64,000 nt of DNA from Pseudomonas benzenivorans (lineage in GTDB: Bacteria > Pseudomonadota > Gammaproteobacteria > Pseudomonadales > Pseudomonadaceae). Position numbers and translations under genes: made by a program. Where the stretch lies: contig NZ_FNCT01000016.1 of assembly GCF_900100495.1 (NCBI RefSeq), positions 59,472 to 123,471 of the forward strand, given 5' to 3'. Shown in pieces: positions 1 through 8,684 of this stretch. Positions within the stretch are counted from its first letter, which is position 1. The number at the start of each line of letters is the position of its first letter. The notes under the pieces were generated by a model. It was not told the origin of the DNA. It worked only from the letters and a program-made list of their open reading frames with translations, and searched no databases.

Positions 1-1576
1 CCGCATTGCGTTCGAAAGTGCGGTTGAACCAGCCGAAGAAGCCCCGCGCCTGATGCACCTCGCCCTTGCCGACGGGTTTGAGCAGGGTGGCGCACAGCGC
101 CGGGCTGAGGCTCATGGCCACCAGCACCGAGAGCAGCATGGCGCTGACGATGGTCACCGAGAACTGCCGATAGATCGCCCCGGTGGAACCGCCGAAGAAG
201 GCCATGGGGATGAACACCGCCGACAGCACCAGGGCGATGCCCACCAGCGCGCCGCTGATCTCGCCCATCGACTTGCGCGTGGCCTCCAACGGCGACAACC
301 CTTCTTCGGCCATCACCCGCTCGACGTTCTCCACCACGACTATGGCATCGTCCACCAGCAGGCCGATGGCCAGCACCATGGCGAACATGCTCAGGGTGTT
401 GATCGAGTAGCCGAACAGCGCCAGCACACCGAAGGTGCCGAGCAGCACCACCGGCACGGTGATGGCGGGAATCAGGGTGGCGCGCCAGTTCTGCAGGAAC
501 AGGTACATGATCAGCACCACCAGCGCGGTGGCTTCGAACAGCGCCTGCACCACCGCCTCGATCGACAGACTGACGAAGGGCGTGGTGTCGTAGGGGATGG
601 CCGTTTCCAGCCGCATATCGGCGGGGAAATTGGCCTCCAGCTCAGTGAGTTTGAGCTTGACCGCCTTTGCCACGTCCAGTGCATTGGCACCCGTGGCCAG
701 CTTGATGCCCATGGCCGCCGACGGCTTGCCGTTGAGCGCGGTGACCACGTCGTAGCTTTCGTTGCCCAGCTCGACCCGGGCCACGTCGGCGAGCAGCACC
801 AGCGAGCCGTCGCTGGCGCTCTTGAGCACGATGTCGCGGAACTGCTGCACCGTCTGCAGCTTGCTGCGCGCACTGATGGTCGCATTGAGCTGCTGCCCGG
901 CCGCCGCCGGCAATGCGCCGAGCTGGCCGGCGGAGACCTCGGTATTCTGCGCCTCCAGGGCGCTGCTGATATCGGATGGCATCAGCGCGTATTGCTCGAG
1001 CTTGGCCGGATCCAGCCAGATACGCATGGCATAGCCCGAGCCCAAGGTCTGCACCTCGCCGACCCCGTCGACCCGGCTGATCTGGTCGAGCAGCTGGCTG
1101 TCGATAAAGTCACCGATATCGGTGTTGGTCACCCCCGGATTGCTCGACAGGAACGCGACGATCAGCAGGAAGTCGCCGCCGCCCTTGGTCACCGTGATGC
1201 CCTGGTTCTGCACCGCCTGCGGCAAGCGCGATTCGGCCTGCTGCAGCTTGTTCTGTACCTGCATCTGCGCCACGTCGACGTCGGTGCCGGCGGCGAAGGT
1301 CAGGCTGATGCTGGCGCTGCCGGCCGAACTGCTGGAGGCGGACATGTACACCAGGCCATCGAGGCCCTTCATCTGCTGCTCGATCACCTGGGTCACCGAG
1401 TCTTCGATGGTCTTGGCCGAGGCACCGGTGTAGGTGGCGGAGATATTCACGGTCGGCGGGGCGATGTCCGGGTACTGCTCCAGCGGCAGCTGGCTGATCG
1501 ACAGCCCTCCGCCGAGCATGATGACGATGGCGATGACCCAGGCGAAGATCGGCCGGTCGATAAAGAAGCGTGCCAT
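1..1576 (-). CDS. RND efflux pump inner-membrane subunit (AcrB/MexB family, HAE1), 5'-part only
   Basis: Partial: the coding strand runs off the left window edge, giving the N-terminal ~525 residues of a protein normally ~1030-1050 aa. The start (MARFFIDRPIF) and first membrane helix are typical of AcrB/MexB pumps, followed by the large periplasmic porter loop and then helices TM2-TM6. The TM4 proton-relay Asp pair is visible in LVDDAIVVVEN. The family exports hydrophobic drugs by proton antiport as trimers linked to a periplasmic adaptor and an outer-membrane channel. It starts 10 bp after the stop of the adaptor gene upstream, so the two form an operon. Drug specificity cannot be read from sequence, and the outer-membrane component, if encoded here, lies outside the window. 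Confidence 0.95.
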   Translation of the reverse strand, partial: MARFFIDRPIFAWVIAIVIMLGGGLSISQLPLEQYPDIAPPTVNISATYTGASAKTIEDSVTQVIEQQMKGLDGLVYMSASSSSAGSASISLTFAAGTDVDVAQMQVQNKLQQAESRLPQAVQNQGITVTKGGGDFLLIVAFLSSNPGVTNTDIGDFIDSQLLDQISRVDGVGEVQTLGSGYAMRIWLDPAKLEQYALMPSDISSALEAQNTEVSAGQLGALPAAAGQQLNATISARSKLQTVQQFRDIVLKSASDGSLVLLADVARVELGNESYDVVTALNGKPSAAMGIKLATGANALDVAKAVKLKLTELEANFPADMRLETAIPYDTTPFVSLSIEAVVQALFEATALVVLIMYLFLQNWRATLIPAITVPVVLLGTFGVLALFGYSINTLSMFAMVLAIGLLVDDAIVVVENVERVMAEEGLSPLEATRKSMGEISGALVGIALVLSAVFIPMAFFGGSTGAIYRQFSVTIVSAMLLSVLVAMSLSPALCATLLKPVGKGEVHQARGFFGWFNRTFERNA

Positions 1577-1586
1577 GCTGCGTTCC

Positions 1587-2744
1587 TCAGTGGCTGGCCA
1601 GGCGGGCGGATGTGGCCGGGCTATCGACGGCGACCGTGCGGATGCTGTCGCCGACGCGCACCTTCTGCCCGCCCTCGACAATCACCTGGTCGCCGGCAGC
1701 CAGCCCGGAGTCGACCCACCACTGGTTGCCGATGCTGCGACCGATGCTGATCTGGCGCTGCTCGACCCTGCCGTCCACCGCCAGCAGCACGCTGGCATCA
1801 CCGCTGTGGCTGCGAGTCACCGCGCGTTGCGGCACCAGCAGCGCCTGCTCGTCCAGCGCCTCTTCCAGCACGGCGCGTACATACATGCCCGGCAGCAGCA
1901 GGCCATCCGGATTGGGCACCACGGCGCGCAGGGTGATGCTGCCGGTGCTCTGCGAGACGCTGGCAGCGCTGAACTGCAGACGCCCGGGGTGGCTGTACTC
2001 GCTGCCGTCTTCCAGGCGCAGGACGATGCGCGCCTCGTTGTCGCCGGCCTTGCTCAGACGGCCCGCGGCCAGCTCGCGCTTGAGACGCAGCACCTCGGCG
2101 CTGGACTGAGTGATATCGACATACAGCGGATCGAGCTGCTGCACCGTGGTCAACGGCGTATCCTGGCTGGCGGTCACCAGTGCGCCAGGGGTAACGCTGG
2201 AGCTTTCCACCCGGCCAGTGATGGGGGCCTTGATACGCGTGTAGGTCAGCTCGATACGCGCGCTTTGCTCCGTAGCCTGAGCGGCCTGATAGACCGCCTT
2301 GGCACTCTGCAGACTGGCCTGGGCGTCCTCGTTGTCCTGCTGACTGATGGCGTCGATCTTCACCAGCCCGGCGTAGCGGGTCGCCTTCAGCTGTGCCGAA
2401 TCGAGCGCGGCCTTGGCCTCTGCGGTACTGGCGCGGGCCTGATCGAAGGCGGCCTGATAGCTGGCCGGATCGATCACGTAGAGCACCTCGCCGGCCTTGA
2501 CCTCGGCACCTTCGGTAAACAGCCGTTGCTGCACGATGCCGCCGACCTGCGGGCGGATTTCCGCGCTCAGCCAGGCCTTGGTGCGCCCGGGCAGCTCGCT
2601 GGTAACGGTCTGCGCCTGCGCGGCAAGGGTGAGCACCGCGACTTCGCTGGGGCCGCGCGCTGGCGGCTCGGCAAGCGGGGAGCAGCCGGCCAGGCCAAGC
2701 AGGACGAACAGGCTGAGCAGCGGTCTGCTGAGAGTAGGTAACAT
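1587..2744 (-). CDS. RND efflux periplasmic adaptor (AcrA/MexA family lipoprotein)
   Basis: 385-aa membrane-fusion protein joining the inner-membrane pump to its outer-membrane channel. The N-terminus carries a lipoprotein signal with lipobox LAGC, so it is probably anchored by lipid-modified Cys. A biotinyl-lipoyl-like half (PQVGGIVQQRLF, GAEVKAGEVLY), an alpha-helical hairpin rich in Ala/Gln, and a beta-barrel segment (RIKAPITGRVESS) follow in the usual order. ATG at 2744 was preferred over the in-frame TTG 12 bp upstream because GGAGAA sits just before the ATG. First gene of the adaptor-pump operon; divergent from a BaeS-like kinase, the usual arrangement for local regulation. Confidence 0.93.
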   Translation of the reverse strand: MLPTLSRPLLSLFVLLGLAGCSPLAEPPARGPSEVAVLTLAAQAQTVTSELPGRTKAWLSAEIRPQVGGIVQQRLFTEGAEVKAGEVLYVIDPASYQAAFDQARASTAEAKAALDSAQLKATRYAGLVKIDAISQQDNEDAQASLQSAKAVYQAAQATEQSARIELTYTRIKAPITGRVESSSVTPGALVTASQDTPLTTVQQLDPLYVDITQSSAEVLRLKRELAAGRLSKAGDNEARIVLRLEDGSEYSHPGRLQFSAASVSQSTGSITLRAVVPNPDGLLLPGMYVRAVLEEALDEQALLVPQRAVTRSHSGDASVLLAVDGRVEQRQISIGRSIGNQWWVDSGLAAGDQVIVEGGQKVRVGDSIRTVAVDSPATSARLASH

Positions 2745-2900
2745 GGCGTTCTCCAACCGGAATCTGAGCGGAACGAATCGTGTTTCGACCGGGCCATGCT
2801 GGCGGGCAAATGTGCAGAGAATTTGGAGATTGCCGTCGGGGCGTTGAATCCCGCGCTGCGGACGGCCTTAATGGAGGCTCGTCCTCGGTTCTGGTCCGTC
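2745..2900. promoter_or_regulatory. Divergent intergenic region, efflux operon versus BaeS-like kinase
   Basis: 156 bp separate the starts of the adaptor (minus) and the sensor kinase (plus) and must hold the minus-strand promoter and probably both. I could not pick out a convincing -35/-10 pair or response-regulator box by eye. GGAGAA before the adaptor start is the only clear translation signal. The kinase has no strong ribosome binding site at its chosen ATG. Confidence 0.45.
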
Positions 2901-4286
2901 ATGAAACTCAGCCTGTCGCGCAAACTCTTCCTCGCCGTGCTCAGCACCGCCCTGTTCGTCGCCCTGGCCATGTTCGTGGCCGGCGGCTGGAGCTTCGGCC
3001 GCGGCTTTATCGGCTATATCAACGAGTTGACCGAGCAGCGCATGGCCACCGTGCTGCCGCGCTTCGGCGAGGCTTATCGCCGCCACGGCAGCTGGGATTT
3101 CCTGCGTGACAACCGCGATGAGTGGTTCAGCATGATTCACCCGCAAGGTGGCCAGTTCCGCGCCGGTGCGACCTGGGATCTGCCGGTTTCCGACCTTACC
3201 GGCGCGGTGTTCCGCATCTCCCTGCTGGACATGCAGCAGCACAAGGTCATGGGCTTTATCGAGATGGGGGCCGATGCCGTGCGCATGCCCATCGAGGTGG
3301 ACGGCAAGACCGTCGGCTGGCTGGCCATGGCACCGTTCCAGAGCGTCACCGAGGTCGGCGGCGAGCGCCTGCTGCGTAACCAGTTGCTGGCCAGCCTGGC
3401 GATCGCCGCGCTGTCCTTGCTGCTGGCCGCGCTGATCGCCGGCTGGGCGGCGCGTCGGCTGCTCGCTCCGGTGCGCCAGGTGGCGGCCGCGACTCATCGC
3501 CTGGCGGCTGGCGATTATGCCGAGCGGGTCAGCGTCAGCAGCGACGACGAAGTCGGCCAGCTGGCCCGCGACTTCAATCAACTGGCCCACACCCTGGAAC
3601 GCAACGAACAGCTGCGCCGTGAATTCATGGCCGATATCTCCCATGAACTGCGCACCCCGCTGGCGGTGCTGCGCGGCGAGCTGGAGGCGCTGGAGGACGG
3701 TGTGCGCAAGCTCGACGGCGACTCGCTGCACTCGCTGCAGCAGGAAGTCGGCCAGCTCAACCAACTGGTCAACGATCTGTACGAGCTGTCGATGGCCGAT
3801 GTCGGTGCGCTGACCTACCGCAAGCAGCCGCTGGATCTGGTGGAACTGCTGCATGAAAGCCTGGCCGGTGCCCGCGAACGCTGCCAGGAACAGGGCCTGA
3901 CCCTGGAGCTGCAATTACCCATGACGGCCAAGCCGGTGCTGGCCGATGCCGCGCGCCTGCGCCAACTGCTCGGCAACCTGCTGGAGAACAGCCTGCGCTA
4001 CACCGAAGCGGGCGGCCGGCTGCGCATCCGCCTGCTGGAGCAGGACGACCATATCCTGCTGGACTGGCTCGACTCCGCACCCGGGGTGGCCGAGGCGGAC
4101 CTGCCGCGTCTGTTCGAACGCTTCTTTCGCGGCGAAGCCTCGCGCGGCCGCGCCAGCGGCGGCTCGGGGCTGGGCCTGGCGATCTGTCGCAGCATTGCCG
4201 AAGCCCACGGCGGCAGCCTGGAGGCCCGCCCCTCGCCACTCGGCGGGCTGTGGCTGCAACTGAGCCTGCCGCGGGAAGCACGCTGA
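2901..4286 (+). CDS. Sensor histidine kinase, BaeS-like
   Basis: 461 aa. An N-terminal membrane helix (LFLAVLSTALFVALAMF), a ~150-residue periplasmic sensor region, a second helix (LLASLAIAALSLLLAALIAG), HAMP, HisKA with phospho-acceptor His about residue 248 (DISHELRTPLA), and HATPase_c with N box (LLENSLRYTE) and G box (GGSGLGLAI). BaeS family kinases respond to envelope stress and activate drug-efflux genes, which fits the divergent RND operon. The start at MKLSLSRKLF follows family similarity; an upstream in-frame ATG at 2871 is possible. The stop overlaps the next ATG by one base (TGATG), indicating translational coupling to the regulator, whose reading frame is broken. Confidence 0.9.
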   Translation: MKLSLSRKLFLAVLSTALFVALAMFVAGGWSFGRGFIGYINELTEQRMATVLPRFGEAYRRHGSWDFLRDNRDEWFSMIHPQGGQFRAGATWDLPVSDLTGAVFRISLLDMQQHKVMGFIEMGADAVRMPIEVDGKTVGWLAMAPFQSVTEVGGERLLRNQLLASLAIAALSLLLAALIAGWAARRLLAPVRQVAAATHRLAAGDYAERVSVSSDDEVGQLARDFNQLAHTLERNEQLRREFMADISHELRTPLAVLRGELEALEDGVRKLDGDSLHSLQQEVGQLNQLVNDLYELSMADVGALTYRKQPLDLVELLHESLAGARERCQEQGLTLELQLPMTAKPVLADAARLRQLLGNLLENSLRYTEAGGRLRIRLLEQDDHILLDWLDSAPGVAEADLPRLFERFFRGEASRGRASGGSGLGLAICRSIAEAHGGSLEARPSPLGGLWLQLSLPREAR

Positions 4287-4959
4287 TGCTGAACAACGAC
4301 GAGCTGAGCAGCGCCGACATACTGGTGGTGGAAGACGAGCCCAAACTGGCCGCCCTGCTGCGCGACTACCTGCAGGCCGCCGGGTGACCTGCCTGGACGA
4401 CGGCCTGGCCGTAGTGCCAGCGGTGCGGAAGGCCGAGCCGCAACTGATCCTGCTCGACATCATGCTGCCCGGCCGCGACGGCCTGGATATCTGCCGTGAG
4501 CTGCGCACCTTCAGCGAGGTGCCGATCATGCTGATCACCGCGCGGGTCGAGGAAGTGGACCGCCTGCTCGGCCTGGACCTGGGGGCCGACGACTACATCT
4601 GCAAACCCTTCAGCCCGCGCGAGGTGATGGCCCGCGTACGGGCCATCCTGCGCCGCCGCCCGCCGCAGGCCAGCGGCGGCCTGCAGCTGGATGCGGCAAC
4701 CTATCGGGCCAGCTACGCCGGGGTGGAGCTGGACCTGACGCCGGTAGAGTTCCGCCTGCTGCATTGCCTGGCGGCGACGCCGGGCCGGGTGTATTCGCGT
4801 GACCAGTTGATGGATCGACTGTACGACGACCACCGGGTAGTCACCGACCGCACCGTGGACAGCCACGTGAAAAACCTGCGGCGCAAGCTGGAGCAGGTGG
4901 CCCCAGGACAGGAGCTGATCCACTCGATCTACGGCGTGGGCTACAAGCTGGAACCCTGA
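4286..4959 (+). pseudogene. BaeR-like OmpR-family response regulator, frameshifted
   Basis: Two reading frames together make one response regulator. The first (4286-4387) encodes 33 aa with the acidic pocket (VVEDEP) and helix 1 (LLRDYLQAAG), then meets TGA at 4385. The second, open from the GTG at 4384 to 4959, continues with CLDDGLAVV, phospho-acceptor Asp (LLDIMLPGRDG), the switch Thr and Lys (ITAR, CKPFSPRE) and a complete winged-helix DNA-binding domain. Relative to BaeR as I recall it, about two residues (YE-like) are missing at the junction, consistent with a 7-bp deletion; a single lost G in the GGG run is the alternative. A product starting at 4384 would lack the first beta strand and acidic residues. 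Confidence 0.85.
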
Positions 4960-5098
4960 ATACTTGCCCGCTGATAAGCGGCGAATAAGCGCTTTGCACT
5001 TAGGCCGGCGGGTACCAATCCCTGGCAACAAACAGTGCAGTTAACTAAGCCTGGCAGACCGGGTATTCTGCCCCTCCCCCTCGCAGCTCAGTCGCCCC

Positions 5099-6637
5099 AT
5101 GCGCATCCACGTCACCTTCATCGACCGCGTTGGCATCACCCAGGAAGTGCTGGCCCTGCTCGGCGGGCGCAACCTCAACCTGGATGCGGTGGAGATGGTG
5201 CCGCCGAACGTCTACATCGACGCGCCGACCCTCAGCGCCGCGGTGCTCGACGAGCTGCGCGAGGCGCTGTTCAAGGTGCGCGGGGTGCAAGCGGTGACCA
5301 TCGTCGACATCCTCCCTGGCCAGCGCCGCAGCCTGCAGCTCGACGCCCTGCTGGCGGCGATGAGCGATCCGGTGCTGGCGGTGGATGGCCAGGGCCGCGT
5401 GCTGCTGGCCAACCCGGCGCTGATCGCCCTCTGTGGACGCGAGCCGGAAGGCCTGGCGCTCGGCGAACTGTTCGGCGACCCGGCCCTGCAGGCCGCCTTG
5501 CTGGAACAGCAGTTCCGCCTGCCGCTGCGCGAGGTCACCCTCAACGGCCAGGCGCTGCTGCTGGAGGCCACGCCGATCAGCGAAGCCGCCGACGCCGGGC
5601 GCCTGCAACTGGCCGGCGCACTGCTGACCCTCAACGAACCGAGCCGCATCGGCGCGCGCCTGGCCGCCCTGCACCACGACCATGCCGAGGGCTTCGATTC
5701 GCTGCTCGGCGACTCGCTGCCGATCCGCACCCTGAAGACCCGCGCCCAGCGCGTCGCCACCCTCGATGCGCCGCTGCTGATCCGCGGCGAAACCGGCACC
5801 GGCAAGGAACTGGTGGCACGCGCCTGCCACGCCAGCAGCGCGCGCCGCGATGCGCCGTTCCTCGCGCTGAACTGCGCGGCCTTGCCGGAGAACCTCGCCG
5901 AGAGCGAGCTGTTCGGCTACGCCCCCGGCGCCTTCACCGGCGCCCAGCGCGGCGGCAAGCCGGGGCTGCTGGAGCTGGCCAACCAGGGCACGGTGTTCCT
6001 CGACGAGATCGGCGAGATGTCGCCCTACCTGCAGGCCAAGCTGCTGCGTTTCCTCAGTGATGGCAGCTTCCGCCGGGTCGGCGGCGAGCGCGAGGTCAAG
6101 GTCAATGTGCGCATCCTCAGCGCCACCCACCGCGACCTTGAGAAGATGGTCGGCGAAGGCGGTTTCCGCGAAGACCTGTTCTACCGCCTCAACGTGCTCA
6201 AGCTGGAAGTGCCGCCGCTGCGCGAGCGCGGCCAGGACATCCTGCTGCTGGCGCGGCACTTCATGCAGCAGGCCTGCGCGCAGATCCAGCGCCCGCTCTG
6301 CCGGCTGGCGCCGGACACCTACCCGGCGCTGCTCGGCAACCGCTGGCCGGGCAACGTGCGCCAGCTGCAGAACGTGATCTTCCGCGCCGCGGCGATCTGC
6401 GAGAGCAACCTGGTGCAGATCGACGACCTGGATATCGCCGGCACCGCCGTGGCGCCGCAGGCGGTCGAAGGCGAGATCGGCAGCCTGGAAGCGGCGGTGG
6501 CCGGCTTCGAGAAGGCCCTGCTGGAAAAGCTCTACGCCAGCCACCCGTCCAGCCGGCAACTGGCCGCGCGCCTGCAGACCTCGCACAGCGCCATCGCCAT
6601 GCGCCTGCGCAAGTACGGGATTCCCGGCAAGAGCTGA
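5099..6637 (+). CDS. TyrR-family sigma54-dependent transcriptional activator (GcsR/PhhR-like)
   Basis: 512 aa. N-terminal ACT domain (residues ~1-73), PAS-like domain (~80-190), AAA+ domain with Walker A (GETGTGKE), the sigma54-contact loop GAFTGA and Walker B (VFLDEIGEM), and a C-terminal TyrR-type helix-turn-helix (SSRQLAARLQTSHSAIAMRL). TyrR relatives sense amino acids through the ACT/PAS region and switch on amino-acid catabolism. The N-terminal sequence resembles what I recall of Pseudomonas GcsR (glycine cleavage control) more than PhhR, but no glycine-cleavage genes are in the window, so the target is left open. It stands alone between the BaeSR-like pair and a minus-strand crotonase. 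Confidence 0.88.
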   Translation: MRIHVTFIDRVGITQEVLALLGGRNLNLDAVEMVPPNVYIDAPTLSAAVLDELREALFKVRGVQAVTIVDILPGQRRSLQLDALLAAMSDPVLAVDGQGRVLLANPALIALCGREPEGLALGELFGDPALQAALLEQQFRLPLREVTLNGQALLLEATPISEAADAGRLQLAGALLTLNEPSRIGARLAALHHDHAEGFDSLLGDSLPIRTLKTRAQRVATLDAPLLIRGETGTGKELVARACHASSARRDAPFLALNCAALPENLAESELFGYAPGAFTGAQRGGKPGLLELANQGTVFLDEIGEMSPYLQAKLLRFLSDGSFRRVGGEREVKVNVRILSATHRDLEKMVGEGGFREDLFYRLNVLKLEVPPLRERGQDILLLARHFMQQACAQIQRPLCRLAPDTYPALLGNRWPGNVRQLQNVIFRAAAICESNLVQIDDLDIAGTAVAPQAVEGEIGSLEAAVAGFEKALLEKLYASHPSSRQLAARLQTSHSAIAMRLRKYGIPGKS

Positions 6638-6642
6638 GCCTT

Positions 6643-6728
6643 TCGCGGCTGAAGCGGAGCGCCGTCCGGCCGCTCCTACAGACACGCTACGGGGCTCAGA
6701 GGCTTCGTAGGAGCGGCTTCAGCCGCGA
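6643..6728. repeat. REP-type inverted repeat
   Basis: Two arms in inverted orientation, 6643-6680 and 6706-6728, share the GTAGGAGCGGC...TTCAGCCGCGA pattern common in Pseudomonas intergenic REP sequences. It lies between the convergent ends of the TyrR-family gene and the crotonase gene, where it could stop transcription from both sides. Confidence 0.75.
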
Positions 6729-6752
6729 ATATTGTCCACCGACACCGGCAGC

Positions 6753-7520
6753 TCAGAACTCGCCGTGCCGCCCCTGCCCCGCCTTGAAACGCCGCGCGCC
6801 GGCCCGGGTTTCGCCGCTGGCGACCACCGCCATACCGCCGCGAAACTCGTTGGCGAGGGCCTCGGCGAACGGCAGGTCCCACTGCGCATAGACGCTGGCG
6901 CGGTCGGCCAGCAGGCAGCGCTGCGGGAAAGCGGCGATCTCCAGCGCCAGTTGCTGCGCCGCGGCCAGCGCCGTGCCGGCGGGCACCACGCGGTTGACCA
7001 GGCCCATGCCCAGCGCCTCCTCGGCCAGCACCGGACGGCCGCTGAGGATCAGGTCCAGCGCCCGCCCCTGGCCGATGATGCGCGGCAGGCGCACGCTGCC
7101 GCCGTCGATCAGCGGCACGCCGAAGCGCCGGCAGAACACCCCGAGCACCGCGTCGGCGGCCATCACCCGCAGGTCGGCGAGCAGCGCCAGCTCCAGGCCG
7201 CCGGCCACCGCATGGCCCTCGATGGCGGCGATCAGCGGTTTGCCCAGCTGCATGCGGCTCGGCCCCATCGGCCCATCGCCGTCCACCTCCAGGCGATTGG
7301 CCCGTTCGCCGCCTGCCGCCACCGCGCCCAGGTCGGCGCCGGCGCAGAAACTTCCGCCGGCGCCTGCCAGCACCGCGACCCGCGCCTGCGGGTCCGCCTC
7401 GAAGGCACGCAGGGCCGCCGCCAGCGCCTCGGCAGTGGGCCGGTCGACCGCGTTGCGCACCGCGGTGCGGTTGATGATCAGGGTGGTGACCGGGCCGTTG
7501 TTCTCGACGATAACGCTCAT
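6753..7520 (-). CDS. Enoyl-CoA hydratase/isomerase family protein (crotonase fold)
   Basis: 255 aa, typical crotonase length. The oxyanion-hole elements are present: AGAGGSFCAGADLGAV for the first and EGHAVAGGLELALLADLRV for the second, followed by the Pro/Gly-rich active-site segment (GVPLIDGGSVRLPRIIG). In place of the Glu of classical hydratases at this last position there is Asp/Gly, so hydratase chemistry is uncertain. ATG 7520 is supported by GGAG 12 bp upstream; the in-frame extension upstream lies inside a repeat and was rejected. The neighbour upstream is an SDR resembling beta-oxidation dehydrogenases, so a fatty-acyl-CoA role is plausible but unproven. Confidence 0.88.
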   Translation of the reverse strand: MSVIVENNGPVTTLIINRTAVRNAVDRPTAEALAAALRAFEADPQARVAVLAGAGGSFCAGADLGAVAAGGERANRLEVDGDGPMGPSRMQLGKPLIAAIEGHAVAGGLELALLADLRVMAADAVLGVFCRRFGVPLIDGGSVRLPRIIGQGRALDLILSGRPVLAEEALGMGLVNRVVPAGTALAAAQQLALEIAAFPQRCLLADRASVYAQWDLPFAEALANEFRGGMAVVASGETRAGARRFKAGQGRHGEF

Positions 7521-7532
7521 GACAAACTCTCC

Positions 7533-7569
7533 GTAGGGTGCGCGGGGCCGCCTAGGCCGCACACCCTAC
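7533..7569. repeat. Inverted repeat of the GTAGGGTGCGCGG type
   Basis: Near-palindrome running from GTAGGGTGCG to CACACCCTAC, just upstream of the crotonase ribosome binding site. Related sequence recurs at 16133 and about 42845-42900, so this is a dispersed intergenic repeat rather than a gene-specific operator. Confidence 0.65.
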
Positions 7570-7576
7570 ACAGCCA

Positions 7577-7599
7577 AAGGCCGGCATTTAGCCGGCCTT
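7577..7599 (-). terminator. Hairpin downstream of the SDR gene
   Basis: A 9-bp stem (AAGGCCGGC / GCCGGCCTT) with a five-base loop lies between the minus-strand SDR stop and the crotonase gene. The T-run on the minus strand is short, so termination may be weak. Confidence 0.5.
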
Positions 7600-7664
7600 C
7601 ACCTTAAAACCTTTGCGAAAGAGAAATCAGCCCGCTGGCCGATCTCCCCAGCAGAGTGGCGCAA

Positions 7665-8576
7665 TCAGAGGGCGTATTTCTGCAGGTTGGCCATCATCTC
7701 CTTCAGTGCCTCGAGGTTGTCGGCCGGGTGCGCCGCGCCCTCGAAGTCGCAGATCTGTTGCCAGTGATCGGCCACGTCTTCCGGGCTGAAGCCGGCACGC
7801 GGGTCGAAGCCGGCGCCCAGGCTGCGCTCCCAGCGCACCTTGCCGATCCAGCCGCCGCCGACCTCGAACAAGCCGGAGGTTTCCGCGCAGGCCTGGCTGG
7901 CCAGGTAGACCACCAGCGGGCTGACCAGCTCGGGCTTGAGCTGCTCGAACACCTGCGGCGGGATCAGCCCCTCGGTCATCCGCGTGCCGCCGGTGGGGGC
8001 GATGGCGTTGACCAGGATGTTGTTCTTGCGTCCCTCGATGGCCAGGGTGCGGGTCAGGCCGTAGAGGCCGAGCTTGGCCATGCCGTAGTTGGACTGGCCG
8101 AAGTTGCCGTAGATGCCGGAGGTCGAGGCGGTGAAGAGCACCCGCCCGTAGTTCTGCTCGCGCAGGTGCGGCCAGGCGGCGCGGGTCACCTTGAAGGCGC
8201 CTTCGACGTGGACCCGGTAGACCAGCTCCCAGTCGGCGTCGTCCATCTTGTGGAAGGTCTTGTCGCGCAGGATGCCAGCATTGTTGACCACCACGTCGAT
8301 GCGGCCGAAGGCGTCCAGGGCGTGCTGGACGATTTTCTCGCCGTCGGTCACCGAGTCGTGGTTGGCTACCGCGGTGCCGCCGGCGGCGCGGATCTCCTCG
8401 ACCACCTTGGCCGCCGCCGAGGCGTTGGCGCCTTCGCCATGGGTGCTGCCGCCGAGGTCATTCACCACCACCTTGGCGCCATGCTTGGCGAACAGCAGCG
8501 CATGGGCACGGCCGAGGCCGCCACCGGCACCGGTGACGATCACGACCTGGTCTTGAAAACGGATGGCTTCACGCAT
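7665..8576 (-). CDS. Short-chain dehydrogenase, (3R)-hydroxyacyl-CoA dehydrogenase-like (MFE-2 type)
   Basis: 303 aa. Rossmann glycine motif TGAGGGLGRAHALLFA, the NDLGG motif of MFE-2/HSD17B4-like dehydrogenases, NNAG, and the catalytic Ser-Tyr-Lys set (TASTSGIYG, YGMAKLG). The C-terminal ~50 residues beyond the SDR core are also typical of this subgroup. Such enzymes oxidise (3R)-hydroxyacyl-CoA with NAD+. Start ATG 8576 has AAGGAA upstream. A hairpin separates it from the crotonase, so co-transcription with that gene is only partial at best. Confidence 0.88.
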   Translation of the reverse strand: MREAIRFQDQVVIVTGAGGGLGRAHALLFAKHGAKVVVNDLGGSTHGEGANASAAAKVVEEIRAAGGTAVANHDSVTDGEKIVQHALDAFGRIDVVVNNAGILRDKTFHKMDDADWELVYRVHVEGAFKVTRAAWPHLREQNYGRVLFTASTSGIYGNFGQSNYGMAKLGLYGLTRTLAIEGRKNNILVNAIAPTGGTRMTEGLIPPQVFEQLKPELVSPLVVYLASQACAETSGLFEVGGGWIGKVRWERSLGAGFDPRAGFSPEDVADHWQQICDFEGAAHPADNLEALKEMMANLQKYAL

Positions 8577-8684
8577 GGCAGGGTTCCTTGGCAGGTTGGC
8601 AATGCTGCGAGTGTCCGGCAGCCGCGCGCCGGTCACAATCAAGACGCCCGCAGCTGAATGGTGCTCGATAAGACAGCGGGATGA

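Noticed and set aside
2796..2900. Longer N-terminal start for the BaeS-like kinase
   Set aside because: The extra residues do not resemble the family and would precede the normal MKLSLSRKLF start.
5019..5040. Possible sigma54 promoter (TGGCA...GTGCA) before the TyrR-family gene
   Set aside because: The GG and GC pairs are separated by 11 rather than 10 bases, which is outside the usual spacing.
5045..6685. Long minus-strand open frame antisense to the TyrR-family gene (also 19139-21157, 28085-30514 and 53-1750 plus)
   Set aside because: Low-complexity, Gln/Arg/Ala-rich translations without domains, exactly opposite well-supported genes; typical of high-GC DNA.
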